A DNA stretch of 64,000 nucleotides from Deinococcus sp. Marseille-Q6407 (GCF_946848805.1 NZ_CAMPFU010000002.1:456501-520500); one strand, 5' to 3'. Counted from the stretch's first letter, positions 22,423 through 35,250 are shown. Made by a program: numbers and translations. The notes: generated from the letters alone by a model not told the origin.

Positions 22423-23075
22423 CGCCCGGTGGCCCCCACCACGCCGTGCAGCTGCGCGGCCTGTGGCTGCGGCTGGGCCGGGAGGTGATTCTGCGCGGTA
22501 TTGACCTAGATATTCCCCAGGGGCAGCACGTTACGCTGCTGGGGCCCAACGGGGCCGGCAAGACCACCCTGCTGCGGCTGCTGGCCTCGGCACTGCGGCC
22601 CACCCGCGGCGAGGGCCGGATTCTGGGCTATGACCTGCACGACGCCGCCGCCGTGCGCGAGCAGGTCCACCTGATGCCGGTGGACGCGGCACTCTACCCG
22701 GACCTGACCTGCCGTGAAAATCTGGAATTTGCCCTGAGAATGCACGGGCAGCCACTGGACAGTGCGGGCGCGGCCCTGGCGCGGGTGGGGCTGGCAGCGG
22801 CCGCCGACCGGCGGGCCCGCTTTCTTTCGGCAGGAATGCGCAAGCGGCTGGCGCTGGCCCGCGCCTGGCAGCTGGGACGCCCGCTGACCCTGGTAGATGA
22901 ACCGTTCGCCAACCTGGACGCAGCCGGGCGGCAGCTGGTGCTGGAGCTGCTGGGCGAACTTGGCGCCCGGGGCTCCACCCTGGTCATTGCAGCCCACGAA
23001 CCGGAGCTGGCTGCCCGGCTGGCGCCCCGGCAACTGCACCTGGAGGCCGGGCAGCTGCGCGAGGTGGCCGGGTGA
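22407..23075 (+). CDS. ccmA: Heme exporter ABC ATPase CcmA
   Basis: 222-residue ABC ATPase. Walker A is GPNGAGKTT, the signature is FLSAGMRKRLALA and Walker B is LTLVDEPFANLD. The short length, the position directly before ccmB and after ccdA, and the lack of extra domains indicate the heme/cytochrome c maturation exporter. GTG start inside the ccdA gene. CcmC, E, F and H are not in this window. Confidence 0.9.
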   Translation: MAQGLTPGGPHHAVQLRGLWLRLGREVILRGIDLDIPQGQHVTLLGPNGAGKTTLLRLLASALRPTRGEGRILGYDLHDAAAVREQVHLMPVDAALYPDLTCRENLEFALRMHGQPLDSAGAALARVGLAAAADRRARFLSAGMRKRLALARAWQLGRPLTLVDEPFANLDAAGRQLVLELLGELGARGSTLVIAAHEPELAARLAPRQLHLEAGQLREVAG

Positions 23076-23770
23076 ACGCCTGGCGGGTGGCCTGGGCGGT
23101 GGCGGCCAAGGACCTGCGGCTGGCGGGCCGCACCCGTGACGCCCTGCTGGCAACAGCTTTTTATGTGGCGCTGGTGTTGCTGGTGCAGGGCTTTGCCCTG
23201 GGAGCGCCAGACGGCCGCAGCCCCGGTGCCACAGCCAACCTGGCGGCCGGAGCGGTGTGGACCGCGCTGACCCTGGCCTCGGCGGTGGCGGCGGGCCGGG
23301 CTTTCTCGGCCGAGTCGGAAGCCGGCGCGCTGGAACAGCTGCTGCTCTACCCTGCTCCGCCGGCGGCCATCTATCTGGGCAAGCTGCTGGGGGTACTGTT
23401 GCCACTGCTGCTGATTGCCGCCGTGACCCTGCCCACCGGGCTGATGCTCTTCGGGGCGCTGGGGGCTGGACAGGTGATGCCGTGGCCGGGATTTTTTGCG
23501 GTGTTGCTGCTGGGCATTTTTGGCCTGAGCGCTGCCACCACCTTCTATGCCAGCCTGACCGTCAACCTGCGGGCCCGCGAAGCAATGCTGCCTGCCCTGG
23601 CTTTTCCGCTGCTGGTGCCGTTGGTGATTGCCACTGTGCGGATCACCTCGGTGCTGCTGAGCGGTGGCTGGACCGACGAGGCGGTGTCCTGGGTAGGCTT
23701 CCTGTTGGCGTTTGACCTGGGGACGGTGGTGCTGGCGGCCTGGCTGTTCGGATACGCGTCGGGGGGTTGA
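23072..23770 (+). CDS. ccmB: Heme exporter permease CcmB
   Basis: 232 residues with six hydrophobic helices. The N-terminus AVAAKDLRLAGRTRDALLATAFYVALVLLV is typical of CcmB, with SAESEAGALEQLLLYP in the cytoplasmic loop. GTG start overlapping the ccmA stop (GTGA). Together with CcmA it forms the ABC transporter needed to release holo-CcmE in system I maturation. A weak GGAG/CTCC inverted repeat follows the stop (23774-23800). Confidence 0.9.
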   Translation: MNAWRVAWAVAAKDLRLAGRTRDALLATAFYVALVLLVQGFALGAPDGRSPGATANLAAGAVWTALTLASAVAAGRAFSAESEAGALEQLLLYPAPPAAIYLGKLLGVLLPLLLIAAVTLPTGLMLFGALGAGQVMPWPGFFAVLLLGIFGLSAATTFYASLTVNLRAREAMLPALAFPLLVPLVIATVRITSVLLSGGWTDEAVSWVGFLLAFDLGTVVLAAWLFGYASGG

Positions 23771-23834
23771 GAGAAGGAGCTTAGTCTCCTCCTTCAGCCT
23801 TTATTTTGTAATTCGAGTAGCAAACAGTAGCGGA

Positions 23835-23857
23835 GAAAAAAGGGGCGCTGGCCCCTC
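23835..23857 (-). terminator. Terminator of asd
   Basis: GGGGC (23842-23846) and GCCCC (23851-23855) form the stem. On the minus strand it is followed by a run of T (the A run at 23835-23841). Confidence 0.85.
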
Positions 23858-23877
23858 CTTCTGCACTTTACTTGTCT

Positions 23878-24882
23878 TTATTTCAGCGCGCCCTGCTGGT
23901 AAAGGTATTCGGCAATCTGCACCGCGTTGAGAGCAGCACCCTTCAGCAGCTGATCGCCGGCCACAAACAGGTCGATGCCACCGTCAAACACCAGGCTCTG
24001 GCGAATGCGGCCCACCTCCACGTCGTACTTGCTGGTAGCGGTCAGCGGCATGGGATACAGTGCCCCAGCAGTGTCGTCGCGCACTTCCACGCCGGCCGAC
24101 CCGGCCAGCAGCTCGCGTACTTCCTGCGGGGTAGCGGGCCGCTCCAGGTCCAGGGTAATCGCCTCAGCGTGGGTGCGGAAAGTGGGAATCCGCACGGCTG
24201 TGCAGCTGATTTTCAGCGACTCGTCCCCGAAAATCTTGCGGGTCTCCCACACCACTTTCATCTCCTCTTTGGTGTAGCCGTTGTCCTGAAACACGTCGAT
24301 GTGAGGAATCACGTTAAAGGCGATGGGATGGGCAAAAGCAGCGGGCGCATAGGACTCGCCGGCCAGCTCCTGACGGGTCTGCTCGCGCAGTTCCTCAATG
24401 CCTTTTTGCCCGGCTCCCGAGGTGGCCTGATAGGTGCTGACGATCATGCGGCGCAGGCCATAGCGCTGGTAGATGGGGTACACGGCAACGGCGGCAATGG
24501 CGGTGGTGCAGTTGGGGTTGGCAATGATGCCCTGATGCTTCAGTGCTGCCGCGCCGTTCACTTCAGGCACCACCAGCGGGACCGCCGGGTCGTAGCGAAA
24601 GGCGCTGGAGTTATCAATCACCAGCGAGCCGCCGGCCACCCATTTGGGCGCCATGGCCTGGCTGAGGCTCCCACCAGCCGAAGCCAGAATGACGTCGGCG
24701 GGGATGGCCCCTTCGGGCATGGCCTGCACGGTTAGTTCGCCGTCCCGGAACGGCAGCCGGGTGCCGGCCGAGCGGGGGCTGGCATAGAGTTGCAGCTCAT
24801 CAATGGGCAGCTCGCTCTCCCCGAGGACTTTCAGCAGTTCGTGCCCGACCGCGCCGGTGGCTCCGACAATCGCAAGTTTCAT
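23878..24882 (-). CDS. asd: Aspartate-semialdehyde dehydrogenase
   Basis: 334 residues. Reduces aspartyl-phosphate to the semialdehyde, the branch point to Lys, Met and Thr. NADP loop: [16 protein letters not shown]. The active-site cysteine lies in [11 protein letters not shown] and the substrate/catalytic residues in [16 protein letters not shown] and [15 protein letters not shown]. The ATG at 24882 is 7 nt downstream of a TACTCT -10 box (24890-24895, with TTGTGG 16 nt further upstream). This rules out the much longer open frame that runs antisense into phoH. Confidence 0.97.
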   Translation of the reverse strand: MKLAIVGATGAVGHELLKVLGESELPIDELQLYASPRSAGTRLPFRDGELTVQAMPEGAIPADVILASAGGSLSQAMAPKWVAGGSLVIDNSSAFRYDPAVPLVVPEVNGAAALKHQGIIANPNCTTAIAAVAVYPIYQRYGLRRMIVSTYQATSGAGQKGIEELREQTRQELAGESYAPAAFAHPIAFNVIPHIDVFQDNGYTKEEMKVVWETRKIFGDESLKISCTAVRIPTFRTHAEAITLDLERPATPQEVRELLAGSAGVEVRDDTAGALYPMPLTATSKYDVEVGRIRQSLVFDGGIDLFVAGDQLLKGAALNAVQIAEYLYQQGALK

Positions 24883-24889
24883 GCTGCCC

Positions 24890-24917
24890 AGAGTAGAACA
24901 AAGCGCCCCGGCCACAA
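24890..24917 (-). promoter_or_regulatory. Promoter of leaderless asd
   Basis: On the minus strand: TTGTGG, 16-nt spacer, TACTCT (24890-24895), then 7 nt to the ATG. Confidence 0.6.
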
Positions 24918-24957
24918 AAGGTGCGCCGGTCCATAACGGGCGCCCCGGCCGGTGGCC

Positions 24958-24963
24958 TAGACT
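24958..24963 (+). promoter_or_regulatory. -10 box upstream of the phoH leader ORF
   Basis: TAGACT, 7 nt before ATG 24971. It is divergent from the asd promoter. Confidence 0.6.
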
Positions 24964-24970
24964 GGGGCCA

Positions 24971-25023
24971 ATGTCCAACACGCATTTCGTCTTTTGCCTG
25001 CCGCTGCACTCCGGGGGTCTGTC

Positions 25024-25027
<4 letters not shown>
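24971..25027 (+). CDS. Leaderless upstream ORF overlapping phoH
   Basis: An 18-codon ORF ([18 protein letters not shown]) beginning where the mRNA is expected to begin. Its TGA overlaps the phoH ATG (ATGA, 25024-25027), so a ribosome finishing this peptide sits on the phoH start. A termination-reinitiation coupling is inferred. No Shine-Dalgarno of usual quality precedes phoH itself. Confidence 0.55.
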
Positions 25028-26121
<1,094 letters not shown>

Positions 26122-26145
26122 AGAATCTGCTGCTCCTGTTAAGTA

Positions 26146-26175
26146 GCTCCTGCCCGGCCGGCGGGAGCCTTTTTG
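26146..26175 (+). terminator. Terminator of phoH
   Basis: GCTCCTGCC (26146-26154) / GGCGGGAGC (26160-26168), then CTTTTT. Confidence 0.9.
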
Positions 26176-26204
26176 TATTCCCGCTCCTGCCAGAAGACAA
26201 CCAA

Positions 26205-26228
26205 CAAAAAACCGCCCCGGAGGGCGGC
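26205..26228 (-). terminator. Terminator of sodA
   Basis: CCGCCC (26213-26218) / GGGCGG (26222-26227). On the minus strand followed by six T. Confidence 0.88.
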
Positions 26229-26248
26229 TTTAGTCACAGCGTGATGCC

Positions 26249-26878
<630 letters not shown>

Positions 26879-27029
26879 ATTCAGTTTCTCCTTTCGGCAG
26901 AGCTAAGGGATATTTCTGCCTGTTCCTTTCCAGTGTAGACCCGCAGAGGGCCTGAGGGCCAGGAGCTTTCAGGGAGGCTTAAGCCTGCAAAGAAGAATGC
27001 CGCCGGGGCAGTGCGCTATGGTAGGCAGC

Positions 27030-27386
27030 GTGACCACCGAAGCTGGACCCCAGGGCAGTCGGGCTGCCATTCGCCTTCTCCAGGGCTACCTCTGGCACCC
27101 CCGCGAACTGGGCATTGATCTGGACGCTTACCTGCCGCGCGAGCTGGACGAGGCCAACGTCCTGTGGGATGAGATTGAGCCGCCTTTCGCCTTTTTTGAT
27201 AACGGTGAGCCGGCAGCCGGGCAGCTGTTTTATCAGTTCACGGTGCTGCGGGTATATGACGAGCGCCCCAGCGCCGAGGAACTGCACCGCGACGCCCAGG
27301 CGGCCAGCCAGGCGCTGGACCCCCTGCTGCAGGCCACCCCTGCCGGGCTGGGCTGGCAACTGATGGAAGACCTGCGGGAACTCTGA
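27030..27386 (+). CDS. Small conserved protein (DUF3208-like)
   Basis: 118 residues. GTG 27030 is the preferred start because TATGGT (27017-27022) lies 7 nt upstream. 'LLQGYLWHPRELGIDLDAYLPREL' and 'LFYQFTVLRVYDERPSAEELHRDA' resemble a Deinococcus-Thermus family that I recall as DUF3208. This is from memory, not a search. Soluble, acidic, no signal peptide. It is the first of three tiny genes packed end to end. Confidence 0.65.
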   Translation: MTTEAGPQGSRAAIRLLQGYLWHPRELGIDLDAYLPRELDEANVLWDEIEPPFAFFDNGEPAAGQLFYQFTVLRVYDERPSAEELHRDAQAASQALDPLLQATPAGLGWQLMEDLREL

Positions 27387-27387
27387 G

Positions 27388-27618
27388 ATGCGCTGGCTGG
27401 ACCTGCTGACCGAGGGCGACCCCCATCCCCGCCGCTTTGACGGGCCGGAGAGCCTGCGCAGTTACCTGCTGAAGATCGAGCGTCTGGACGCCGAGGCTGC
27501 CGAGCAGCTGCTGGCTAAAGGCCGGATAGACCCTCCCCTCCACCGCCGGGGGCTGCGGGTGCAGCCTTTTCCTGCAGAGCCAGAGCGTGACACCTCTACG
27601 CATGAGTCCGGCGCATGA
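27388..27618 (+). CDS. Small protein of unknown function
   Basis: 76 residues (MRWLDLLTEGDPHPRRFDGP...). It starts one base after the preceding stop and overlaps the next gene by 4 nt (ATGA at 27615), which supports real translation. No motif recognised. Confidence 0.55.
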   Translation: MRWLDLLTEGDPHPRRFDGPESLRSYLLKIERLDAEAAEQLLAKGRIDPPLHRRGLRVQPFPAEPERDTSTHESGA

Positions 27619-27845
27619 CGGCTGAATATCTCACCCTGCTGTCCGAGCCACCGGCCGAATGGTGGGCCGAGCTGGAAGCGCAGGGAGAGCGCAGTGATGT
27701 CTGTGTGCAGCGGCGGGCCGGCGAAAGCGCGGGGCAACCCTGCTGGCGCCTGACTCTGCAAGGCGAAGCGGAGCAGGTAGGGCAGCTGCGAACCTGGGCG
27801 GTGCGCCGCTGCTGGGAACTGGGCCTGAAACTCTTTACAGTCTGA
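27615..27845 (+). CDS. Small protein of unknown function
   Basis: 76 residues, Trp-rich (WWAELEAQ, CWRL, RTWAVRRCWELGLKLFTV). Coupled to the preceding gene by an ATGA overlap. No family recognised. Confidence 0.55.
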   Translation: MTAEYLTLLSEPPAEWWAELEAQGERSDVCVQRRAGESAGQPCWRLTLQGEAEQVGQLRTWAVRRCWELGLKLFTV

Positions 27846-27923
27846 GGAACACCCCGGGGTAGAGTACAGGGCTTTGCGCCCTGCAAGACCATTGTTCTTA
27901 TCAGCTGCGCTAGCCTGATGCCT

Positions 27924-28904
27924 ATGCAAGACAGGCCCCGTAGACTTCGCCGCACCCCGGCCATTCGCCGGATGGTTCAGGAGATTCAGCTTTCTCCCGC
28001 CGACTTTATTCATCCCATTTTTGTCCATGAAGGGCAGGACGTCACTGAGATCAGCACCATGCCCGGCGTGATGCGCCACACCTACGCCTCCGCCGCCGAG
28101 CAGGCCCAAGAGGCTCAGGCGCTGGGCATTCCAGCCGTGGTGCTGTTCGGCATTCCGGATCACAAGGATGCCGAAGGCACCCAGGCGTATGCGCCGGACG
28201 GCGTCATTCAGCAGGCCACCCGCGCCATCAAGGCCGCCGCGCCAGATATCGCTGTGATTGCCGATACCTGCCTGTGCGAATACACCGACCACGGCCACTG
28301 CGGGCATCTGGTGCAGGACGGCACCCAGTGGACCGTGGACAACGACCCCTCGCTGGAACTGCTGGCCCGCACCGCCGTGTCGCAGGCCGATGCCGGCGCC
28401 GACATCATTGCCCCCAGCGCCATGCTGGACGGCCAGATTGAGGCGCTGCGCAGTGCTCTGGACGCCGCCGGCCACGCCCGGGTGCCCATCATGAGTTACG
28501 CCGTCAAGTACGCCAGCGCCTACTATGGTCCTTTCCGTGACGCGGCCGGCAGTGCTCCCAGCGTGGGCGACCGCGCCACCTACCAGATGAACCCGGCCGG
28601 CGGCTACCGCGAGGCGCTGCACGAGGCCCGGCTGGACGTGGCCCAGGGCGCCGATTTCCTGATGGTCAAGCCGGCCCTGGCGTATCTGGACGTGCTGCGG
28701 CTGCTGCGAGATGAGTTTGATCTTCCGCTGGTGGCCTACAACGTGAGCGGCGAATATTCGCTGATCAAGGCCGCCGCATTGGCCGGTTACATGGACGAGC
28801 GCCGCACCGTGCTGGAAACACTAGGCAGCATGAAGCGGGCCGGCGCCGACACCATCCTGACCTACCACGCGCTGGACGCTGCTCGCTGGCTGAAGGAGGG
28901 CTGA
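27924..28904 (+). CDS. hemB: Delta-aminolevulinic acid dehydratase (porphobilinogen synthase)
   Basis: 326 residues. Condenses two aminolevulinate molecules in heme synthesis. The zinc-type metal site has Cys116, Cys118 and Cys126 ([16 protein letters not shown]). The Schiff-base lysines are Lys195 ([18 protein letters not shown]) and Lys249 ([12 protein letters not shown]). The second ATG (27924) is chosen because TAGCCT (27911-27916) lies 7 nt before it. The first ATG (27918) would be only 1 nt from the box. The stop overlaps the phosphatase start (TGATG). Confidence 0.96.
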   Translation: MQDRPRRLRRTPAIRRMVQEIQLSPADFIHPIFVHEGQDVTEISTMPGVMRHTYASAAEQAQEAQALGIPAVVLFGIPDHKDAEGTQAYAPDGVIQQATRAIKAAAPDIAVIADTCLCEYTDHGHCGHLVQDGTQWTVDNDPSLELLARTAVSQADAGADIIAPSAMLDGQIEALRSALDAAGHARVPIMSYAVKYASAYYGPFRDAAGSAPSVGDRATYQMNPAGGYREALHEARLDVAQGADFLMVKPALAYLDVLRLLRDEFDLPLVAYNVSGEYSLIKAAALAGYMDERRTVLETLGSMKRAGADTILTYHALDAARWLKEG

Positions 28905-29473
28905 TGAGCGGGAACACCAATCCTATCCGCATAGACTGGGTGCCCACCTCGCTGTGGCCGGGGCGCCTGGGCCTGACCTTCGCGCCGGGCAAGAAAGGCC
29001 CCAGCCTGCTGCAACCGGGCGTTGAGCACAACCGTGACCTGGCCGAAGATTTCAGGACACTGCGGCAGCAGGGTATGACCCTGCTGGTTTCGCTACTGGA
29101 ACCGGCGGAATACAACCTGCTGGGCATCGCCGACTACGCTGAGCAGGCACAGGCGCAAGATATCGAGGTCATCACCTGCCCGGTTCCCGACCGCTGCGCC
29201 CCTGAAAATGAGCAGGCGTTCGAGGACACCCTGCAAGAAGCGTTGGGCGCTCTGCTGGACGGCCAGAACGTGGTGTTACACTGCCGGGGTGGTTTGGGCC
29301 GCACCGGCACGCTGGCCGCCTGCTTACTGGTCCGCATGGGCCTGGATGCGGAAACAGCCACTGCCCGGGTGCGCTCTGCCCGCAAAGGCGCCATCGAGAC
29401 CGGAGCCCAGGAAGAATTTATCCGCCGCTACGCCGATTCCGGCACCGCCCCACAGCAGTATCAGGAGGCCTGA
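28904..29473 (+). CDS. Dual-specificity/tyrosine phosphatase-like protein
   Basis: 189 residues. The P-loop HCRGGLGRTG carries the Cys-x5-Arg signature of cysteine phosphatases. The preceding 'VSLLEPAEYNLLGIADYAEQAQAQDIEVITCPVPDRCAP' fits the CDKN3/atypical DSP pattern with a general-acid Asp loop. The substrate is unknown. Overlap with hemB and closeness to a heme-monooxygenase-like gene may mean a heme-linked role, but that is inference. Confidence 0.82.
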   Translation: MSGNTNPIRIDWVPTSLWPGRLGLTFAPGKKGPSLLQPGVEHNRDLAEDFRTLRQQGMTLLVSLLEPAEYNLLGIADYAEQAQAQDIEVITCPVPDRCAPENEQAFEDTLQEALGALLDGQNVVLHCRGGLGRTGTLAACLLVRMGLDAETATARVRSARKGAIETGAQEEFIRRYADSGTAPQQYQEA

Positions 29474-29474
29474 G

Positions 29475-29804
29475 ATGATTACCGTTGCCAACCGCATTTT
29501 CGTTCACCCCGAGTACCACGATCAGTTCGAAGCCCGCTTTCAGGACCGCGCCGGCCTGGTCGACGGCATGGAAGGCTTTATCGCCAATCAGGTGCTGCGC
29601 CCGACTGCCGAAGGTGACCCCTTCGTGGTCCTGACCTTTTGGCGCTCGCGCGAAGATTTTGAAGCCTGGACCCGCTCCGACGCTTTCCGCCAGGGTCACT
29701 CCCGTTCGGGCAGCCTGCCCAAGGAAGCGTTCGACGGCCCCAATAAGCTGGAAGTCCATGACGTGGTGCAGGTGACCGGCGAAGTCAAGGCGCAGGAAAA
29801 GTAA
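29475..29804 (+). CDS. ABM-domain monooxygenase (possible heme-degrading)
   Basis: 109 residues, ferredoxin-like ABM fold: VANRIFVHPEYHDQFEARF, then VDGMEGFIANQVLRP and VVLTFWRSREDFEAWTRSDAF. The start ATG 29475 follows AGGAGG. IsdG/HmoB-type heme oxygenases share this pattern, including the conserved W in 'F-W-x-S-x-x-D-F'. Being in an operon with hemB supports a heme role. Other ABM proteins act on quinones, so the substrate is not settled. Confidence 0.78.
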   Translation: MITVANRIFVHPEYHDQFEARFQDRAGLVDGMEGFIANQVLRPTAEGDPFVVLTFWRSREDFEAWTRSDAFRQGHSRSGSLPKEAFDGPNKLEVHDVVQVTGEVKAQEK

Positions 29805-29850
29805 CCCGATTTCAGCCGGAGAACAGCCGGTAAAACCAAACAGCCCAAAG

Positions 29851-29889
29851 GAGAAGGCCCCTCCACTCTGGAAGGGGCCTTCTCTTTTT
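29851..29889 (+). terminator. Terminator after the hemB operon
   Basis: GAGAAGGCCCC (29851-29861) / GGGGCCTTCTC (29874-29884), then TTTTT. Being symmetrical, it may also serve sdhB from the other side. Confidence 0.92.
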
Positions 29890-29904
29890 GGGAATGCTAC
29901 AGGC

Positions 29905-30612
<708 letters not shown>

Positions 30613-30660
30613 TCGGTGTCTCCCTGGAGATGAGGTTCTGTCAGCATTCGGCTGGCAGGC

Positions 30661-32412
<1,752 letters not shown>

Positions 32413-32476
32413 TGTCACTTCCTTTGAATTGACTTCTGAGGGGTTTGAAAAAGATCAAAAGGCAGGAGCGGTTCGC

Positions 32477-32854
32477 TCAGATGGAGAACAGGCCCACGGT
32501 GCCCAGGGCGTAGATCAGGGCGGCCAGCGTAAAGACCACCATCTTGACCCAGGCCCGGTCAGGGTTGGAGCGGATGTAGTCTTCCAGCGAGTAGCGCGCA
32601 CCGTTGATGCCGTGCAGCATGGTCAGGGTCAGAATCAACCAGTCATAGAGTTTCCAGGCCGGGTTGCTCAGCTTGGCCACCACCGCATGATAGGTGGCGT
32701 CGGTTTCGGAAACCTGGATAAAGGTCATATAGATGTGACCCAGCACCAGGAAAATCAGGATCAGACCGCTGATCCGCATGAAAATCCACCAGTTCAGCTC
32801 GGCGTTGGAGTGGGACTGGGCCTTGGCGTCCATCAGGGTGCGAGCGCGGGTCAT
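32477..32854 (-). CDS. sdhD: Succinate dehydrogenase membrane anchor SdhD
   Basis: 125 residues with three transmembrane helices (WIFMRISGLILIFLVLGHIYM, LYDWLILTLTMLHGINGARY, MVVFTLAALIYALGTVGLF). The two His residues (GH, LH) on helices are likely heme b ligands. It starts at the end of sdhC with overlapping bases. Confidence 0.92.
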   Translation of the reverse strand: MTRARTLMDAKAQSHSNAELNWWIFMRISGLILIFLVLGHIYMTFIQVSETDATYHAVVAKLSNPAWKLYDWLILTLTMLHGINGARYSLEDYIRSNPDRAWVKMVVFTLAALIYALGTVGLFSI

Positions 32855-33210
32855 CAGTAGCCTCCTATGATACGGGGCAGGTTGGTCCAGATGGTGTAAA
32901 GAGTGATCAGGGCAGTGATGGCCAGCACGCCATACCAGCTCTGACGCTGATAGGCCACGCCGCGGCCGGTGAAGTCCATCGCCATGATGCGCAGGCCGTT
33001 AAAGGCGTGATAGGCCACTCCAGCGGTCACCAGAATCAGGCCAATCCGGAAAGGCCACAGGTCGTACAGGTGGTGAACCCGCATATAGGCGTCTTCACCG
33101 AAAATGATCAGGCTGATGCTGATCACGTGCAGCAGAAAATAGGCCAAGATGGCCAGACCGGACAGGCGGTGCAGAAAAAAGGCCCACTGACCTTCTCTTC
33201 CCTTATACAT
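32854..33210 (-). CDS. sdhC: Succinate dehydrogenase cytochrome b subunit SdhC
   Basis: 118 residues, three helices. 'WAFFLHRLSGLAILAYFLLHVISISLI' is the SdhC signature (HR-x-SG and H). The ATG at 33210 follows AGGAGGAAAG. A longer in-frame ATG at 33231 would swallow the ribosome site and is rejected. First gene of the operon. A -10 box TACTCT lies at 33336-33341, giving a UTR of about 120 nt. Confidence 0.92.
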   Translation of the reverse strand: MYKGREGQWAFFLHRLSGLAILAYFLLHVISISLIIFGEDAYMRVHHLYDLWPFRIGLILVTAGVAYHAFNGLRIMAMDFTGRGVAYQRQSWYGVLAITALITLYTIWTNLPRIIGGY

Positions 33211-33341
33211 TCGCTTTCCTCCTCGCTTCACTGAAGGAACCCGGTCACCTTCTGAGACGATGAGACGAGCCCCTCCAGCAGAGATGCACCGCTGAGGTGC
33301 ACCGGCTTGGTATTGACCTTCGGGTCAGTCAATCCAGAGTA
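33211..33341 (-). promoter_or_regulatory. sdhCDAB promoter and 5' UTR
   Basis: -10 TACTCT (33336-33341 on minus). The UTR contains an inverted repeat TTGAC/GTCAA and two 12-nt near-identical direct repeats (33281-33292 and 33294-33305, 13-nt period). This could be a regulator site. Which regulator is not known. Confidence 0.45.
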
Positions 33342-33390
33342 GCATCAAAAAGCCGTAAGGCACCCGTTCCAGCGCCGGGCATTCCCGCTG

Positions 33391-34536
33391 TCACTCGGCA
33401 CCGGACAGCGCCGGCAGCAGCGGCGTATGGTCGTCAATCAGGCCACCGCCCAGCAGCCGGGGGCCGTCATACAGCACTGCGCTCTGGCCCGGCGCCACCG
33501 CGAACTGTGGTTCATCAAACTGAAGGCGAAAGCCGTGCTCGTCGGCCTGCAGCACTGTGGCGCCCATCGGAGCCGTGCGGTAACGCACCTGCACTTCCAG
33601 CCGCCGGGGCAGCTCGGCGAGGTCTATCAGGTAGTTGGCCTGCGAAGTGCTCAGGCCGTCCCAGAGGCAGTCCTCGTAATCGCCCACCCAGACGGTTTGG
33701 GACTGGGGGTCCAGATGCACCACATGCCGCACCCGGTGGGACTGATAAAGGCCCAGGCCCTTTTTCTGACCCAGGGTATAAAACTGCGTGCCCAGGTGCT
33801 CACCCACCACTTCGCCGGTGCGGATTTCGCGAATCAGGCCCTGCACCTGCGGCAGATGCTCGGCCACAAAGTCCTGCACCTTGCCCGGCACGAAGCAGAT
33901 GTTCTGGCTTTCGGGCTTCTGGGCTGTGAGCAGGCCGCGCTCGGCGGCAATTTCGCGCACCTGCGGCTTTTCCAGCTCGCCCACCGGGAAAAGGATATAA
34001 GGCAGCGTTTCGCGGGGGGTGCCCCACAGGAAATAGGTCTGGTCCTTGCGGGGATCGTCGCCGCGCCAGAACTCCACCTCGCCGCGTTCGTTCTCCACCC
34101 GCTTGACATAGTGGCCGGTGGCCACGTACTGGCAGCCCAGCATCTTGGCCTTCTTCACCAGCTCATCGAACTTGACCTTGGTGTTGCAGTTCACACAGGG
34201 GTTGGGGGTGCGGCCACGGGCGTATTCGTCAATAAACGGTTCCACGATGTGCTGCTGGAACTGCTCGCGGTAGTCCAGCAGGTAAAACGGCACGCCCACC
34301 TGCTCGGCCACCCGCCGGGCCTCGTAGGCGGCGGCCGGCGAGCAGCATGAATCGAAAGTTTCGGTGCTCTTGTCGTCGGGCCAAAAGCGCATCATGGCGC
34401 CCACCACGCTGTAGCCCTGTTCCTTGAGCAGCGAGGCGGTCACCGAGGAGTCCACGCCGCCGGACATGGCGCACAGCACCCGGGCGCCGGCGGCGCTGGG
34501 AACCGGGGGGACAGAAGTGGGAGTGGGCACAGTCAT
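33391..34536 (-). CDS. mnmA: tRNA 2-thiouridine(34) synthase
   Basis: 381 residues. PP-loop AMSGGVDSSVTASLL activates U34 of Glu, Gln and Lys tRNAs for thiolation. The catalytic cysteines are in GRTPNPCVNCNTKVKF and in SQNICFVPG. Other marks are the target-binding GHYVKR and the C-terminal beta-barrel with GQSAVLYDG. ATG 34536 is 8 nt after TAGGCT (34545-34550). A longer in-frame start overlaps the divergent tetR gene and is rejected. Confidence 0.95.
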   Translation of the reverse strand: MTVPTPTSVPPVPSAAGARVLCAMSGGVDSSVTASLLKEQGYSVVGAMMRFWPDDKSTETFDSCCSPAAAYEARRVAEQVGVPFYLLDYREQFQQHIVEPFIDEYARGRTPNPCVNCNTKVKFDELVKKAKMLGCQYVATGHYVKRVENERGEVEFWRGDDPRKDQTYFLWGTPRETLPYILFPVGELEKPQVREIAAERGLLTAQKPESQNICFVPGKVQDFVAEHLPQVQGLIREIRTGEVVGEHLGTQFYTLGQKKGLGLYQSHRVRHVVHLDPQSQTVWVGDYEDCLWDGLSTSQANYLIDLAELPRRLEVQVRYRTAPMGATVLQADEHGFRLQFDEPQFAVAPGQSAVLYDGPRLLGGGLIDDHTPLLPALSGAE

Positions 34537-34544
34537 AGCGTCCC

Positions 34545-34600
34545 AGCCTAACAGCGTGATGAGTGCCATAGCCGTAATCCCCATCACGGCCCGCTATGAT
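34545..34600. promoter_or_regulatory. Divergent mnmA / tetR promoters
   Basis: Minus-strand -10 TAGGCT (34545-34550) serves mnmA. Plus-strand -10 TATGAT (34595-34600) lies 7 nt before the tetR GTG. The intergenic space is only ~70 bp, so TetR autoregulation could also touch mnmA. Confidence 0.55.
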
Positions 34601-34607
34601 GGGCGCT

Positions 34608-35234
34608 GTGAGTTCTGCAAGCCCCGAAAACACTGCGGCCCCCCAGCCTGCCCCTCATCAGGCCGCCCATAAACTGTCCGACACCCGCCAGCGCATTCTG
34701 TCCGAAGCCGGCAAGCTGTTCGTTTCGCACGGCTACCACGGCGTCTCCATGCGCGAAGTGGCGCTGGCGGTCGGCGTGACCAAGCCGGCCCTCTACCACC
34801 ACTACGCCGACAAGGAAACACTGTTCGTGGCGATTCTGGAAGACTCGGTGGGTGACCTGGAACGCATCATCGCGCAGATGCGCCGGCAGCCGGACCTGAA
34901 GTCACAGCTGCAGAGCCTGGTCGGCAGCCTGCTGGCCCAGAATCCGGATTACTGGGTGGGCCTGCAGTTGGCCGGCGAGCTCAAGCACGTGGCGCCCGAG
35001 CGCCGGGCCGACTTCGAGCAGCACTACCGCCGGGTGTGGCTGGGCGGCCTGAGCCAGATGGTCGGTGAGGCGGCGGAACGCGGAGAACTGCGCAGCGACC
35101 TCTCCCCCGCCGACCTGACCCGCGCCCTGATGGGCATCCTGTATCCGCTGGTGTCGGGTCCGGCATATCCCGGCCGCGAAAAAGCCGGCGACGCCCTGCT
35201 GGCCGTGTTTCTGGAAGGAGCCACGCCCCGCTAA
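34608..35234 (+). CDS. TetR-family transcriptional regulator
   Basis: 208 residues. N-terminal HTH: TRQRILSEAGKLFVSHGYHGVSMREVALAVGVTKPALYHHYADKETLF, a canonical TetR DNA-binding region (residues ~25-72). The C-terminal ligand domain is variable and its ligand is unknown. GTG 34608 (leaderless) is preferred over the ATGs inside the -10 box. Confidence 0.9.
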   Translation: MSSASPENTAAPQPAPHQAAHKLSDTRQRILSEAGKLFVSHGYHGVSMREVALAVGVTKPALYHHYADKETLFVAILEDSVGDLERIIAQMRRQPDLKSQLQSLVGSLLAQNPDYWVGLQLAGELKHVAPERRADFEQHYRRVWLGGLSQMVGEAAERGELRSDLSPADLTRALMGILYPLVSGPAYPGREKAGDALLAVFLEGATPR

Positions 35235-35250
35235 GGCTAGCCTTCGGCGC

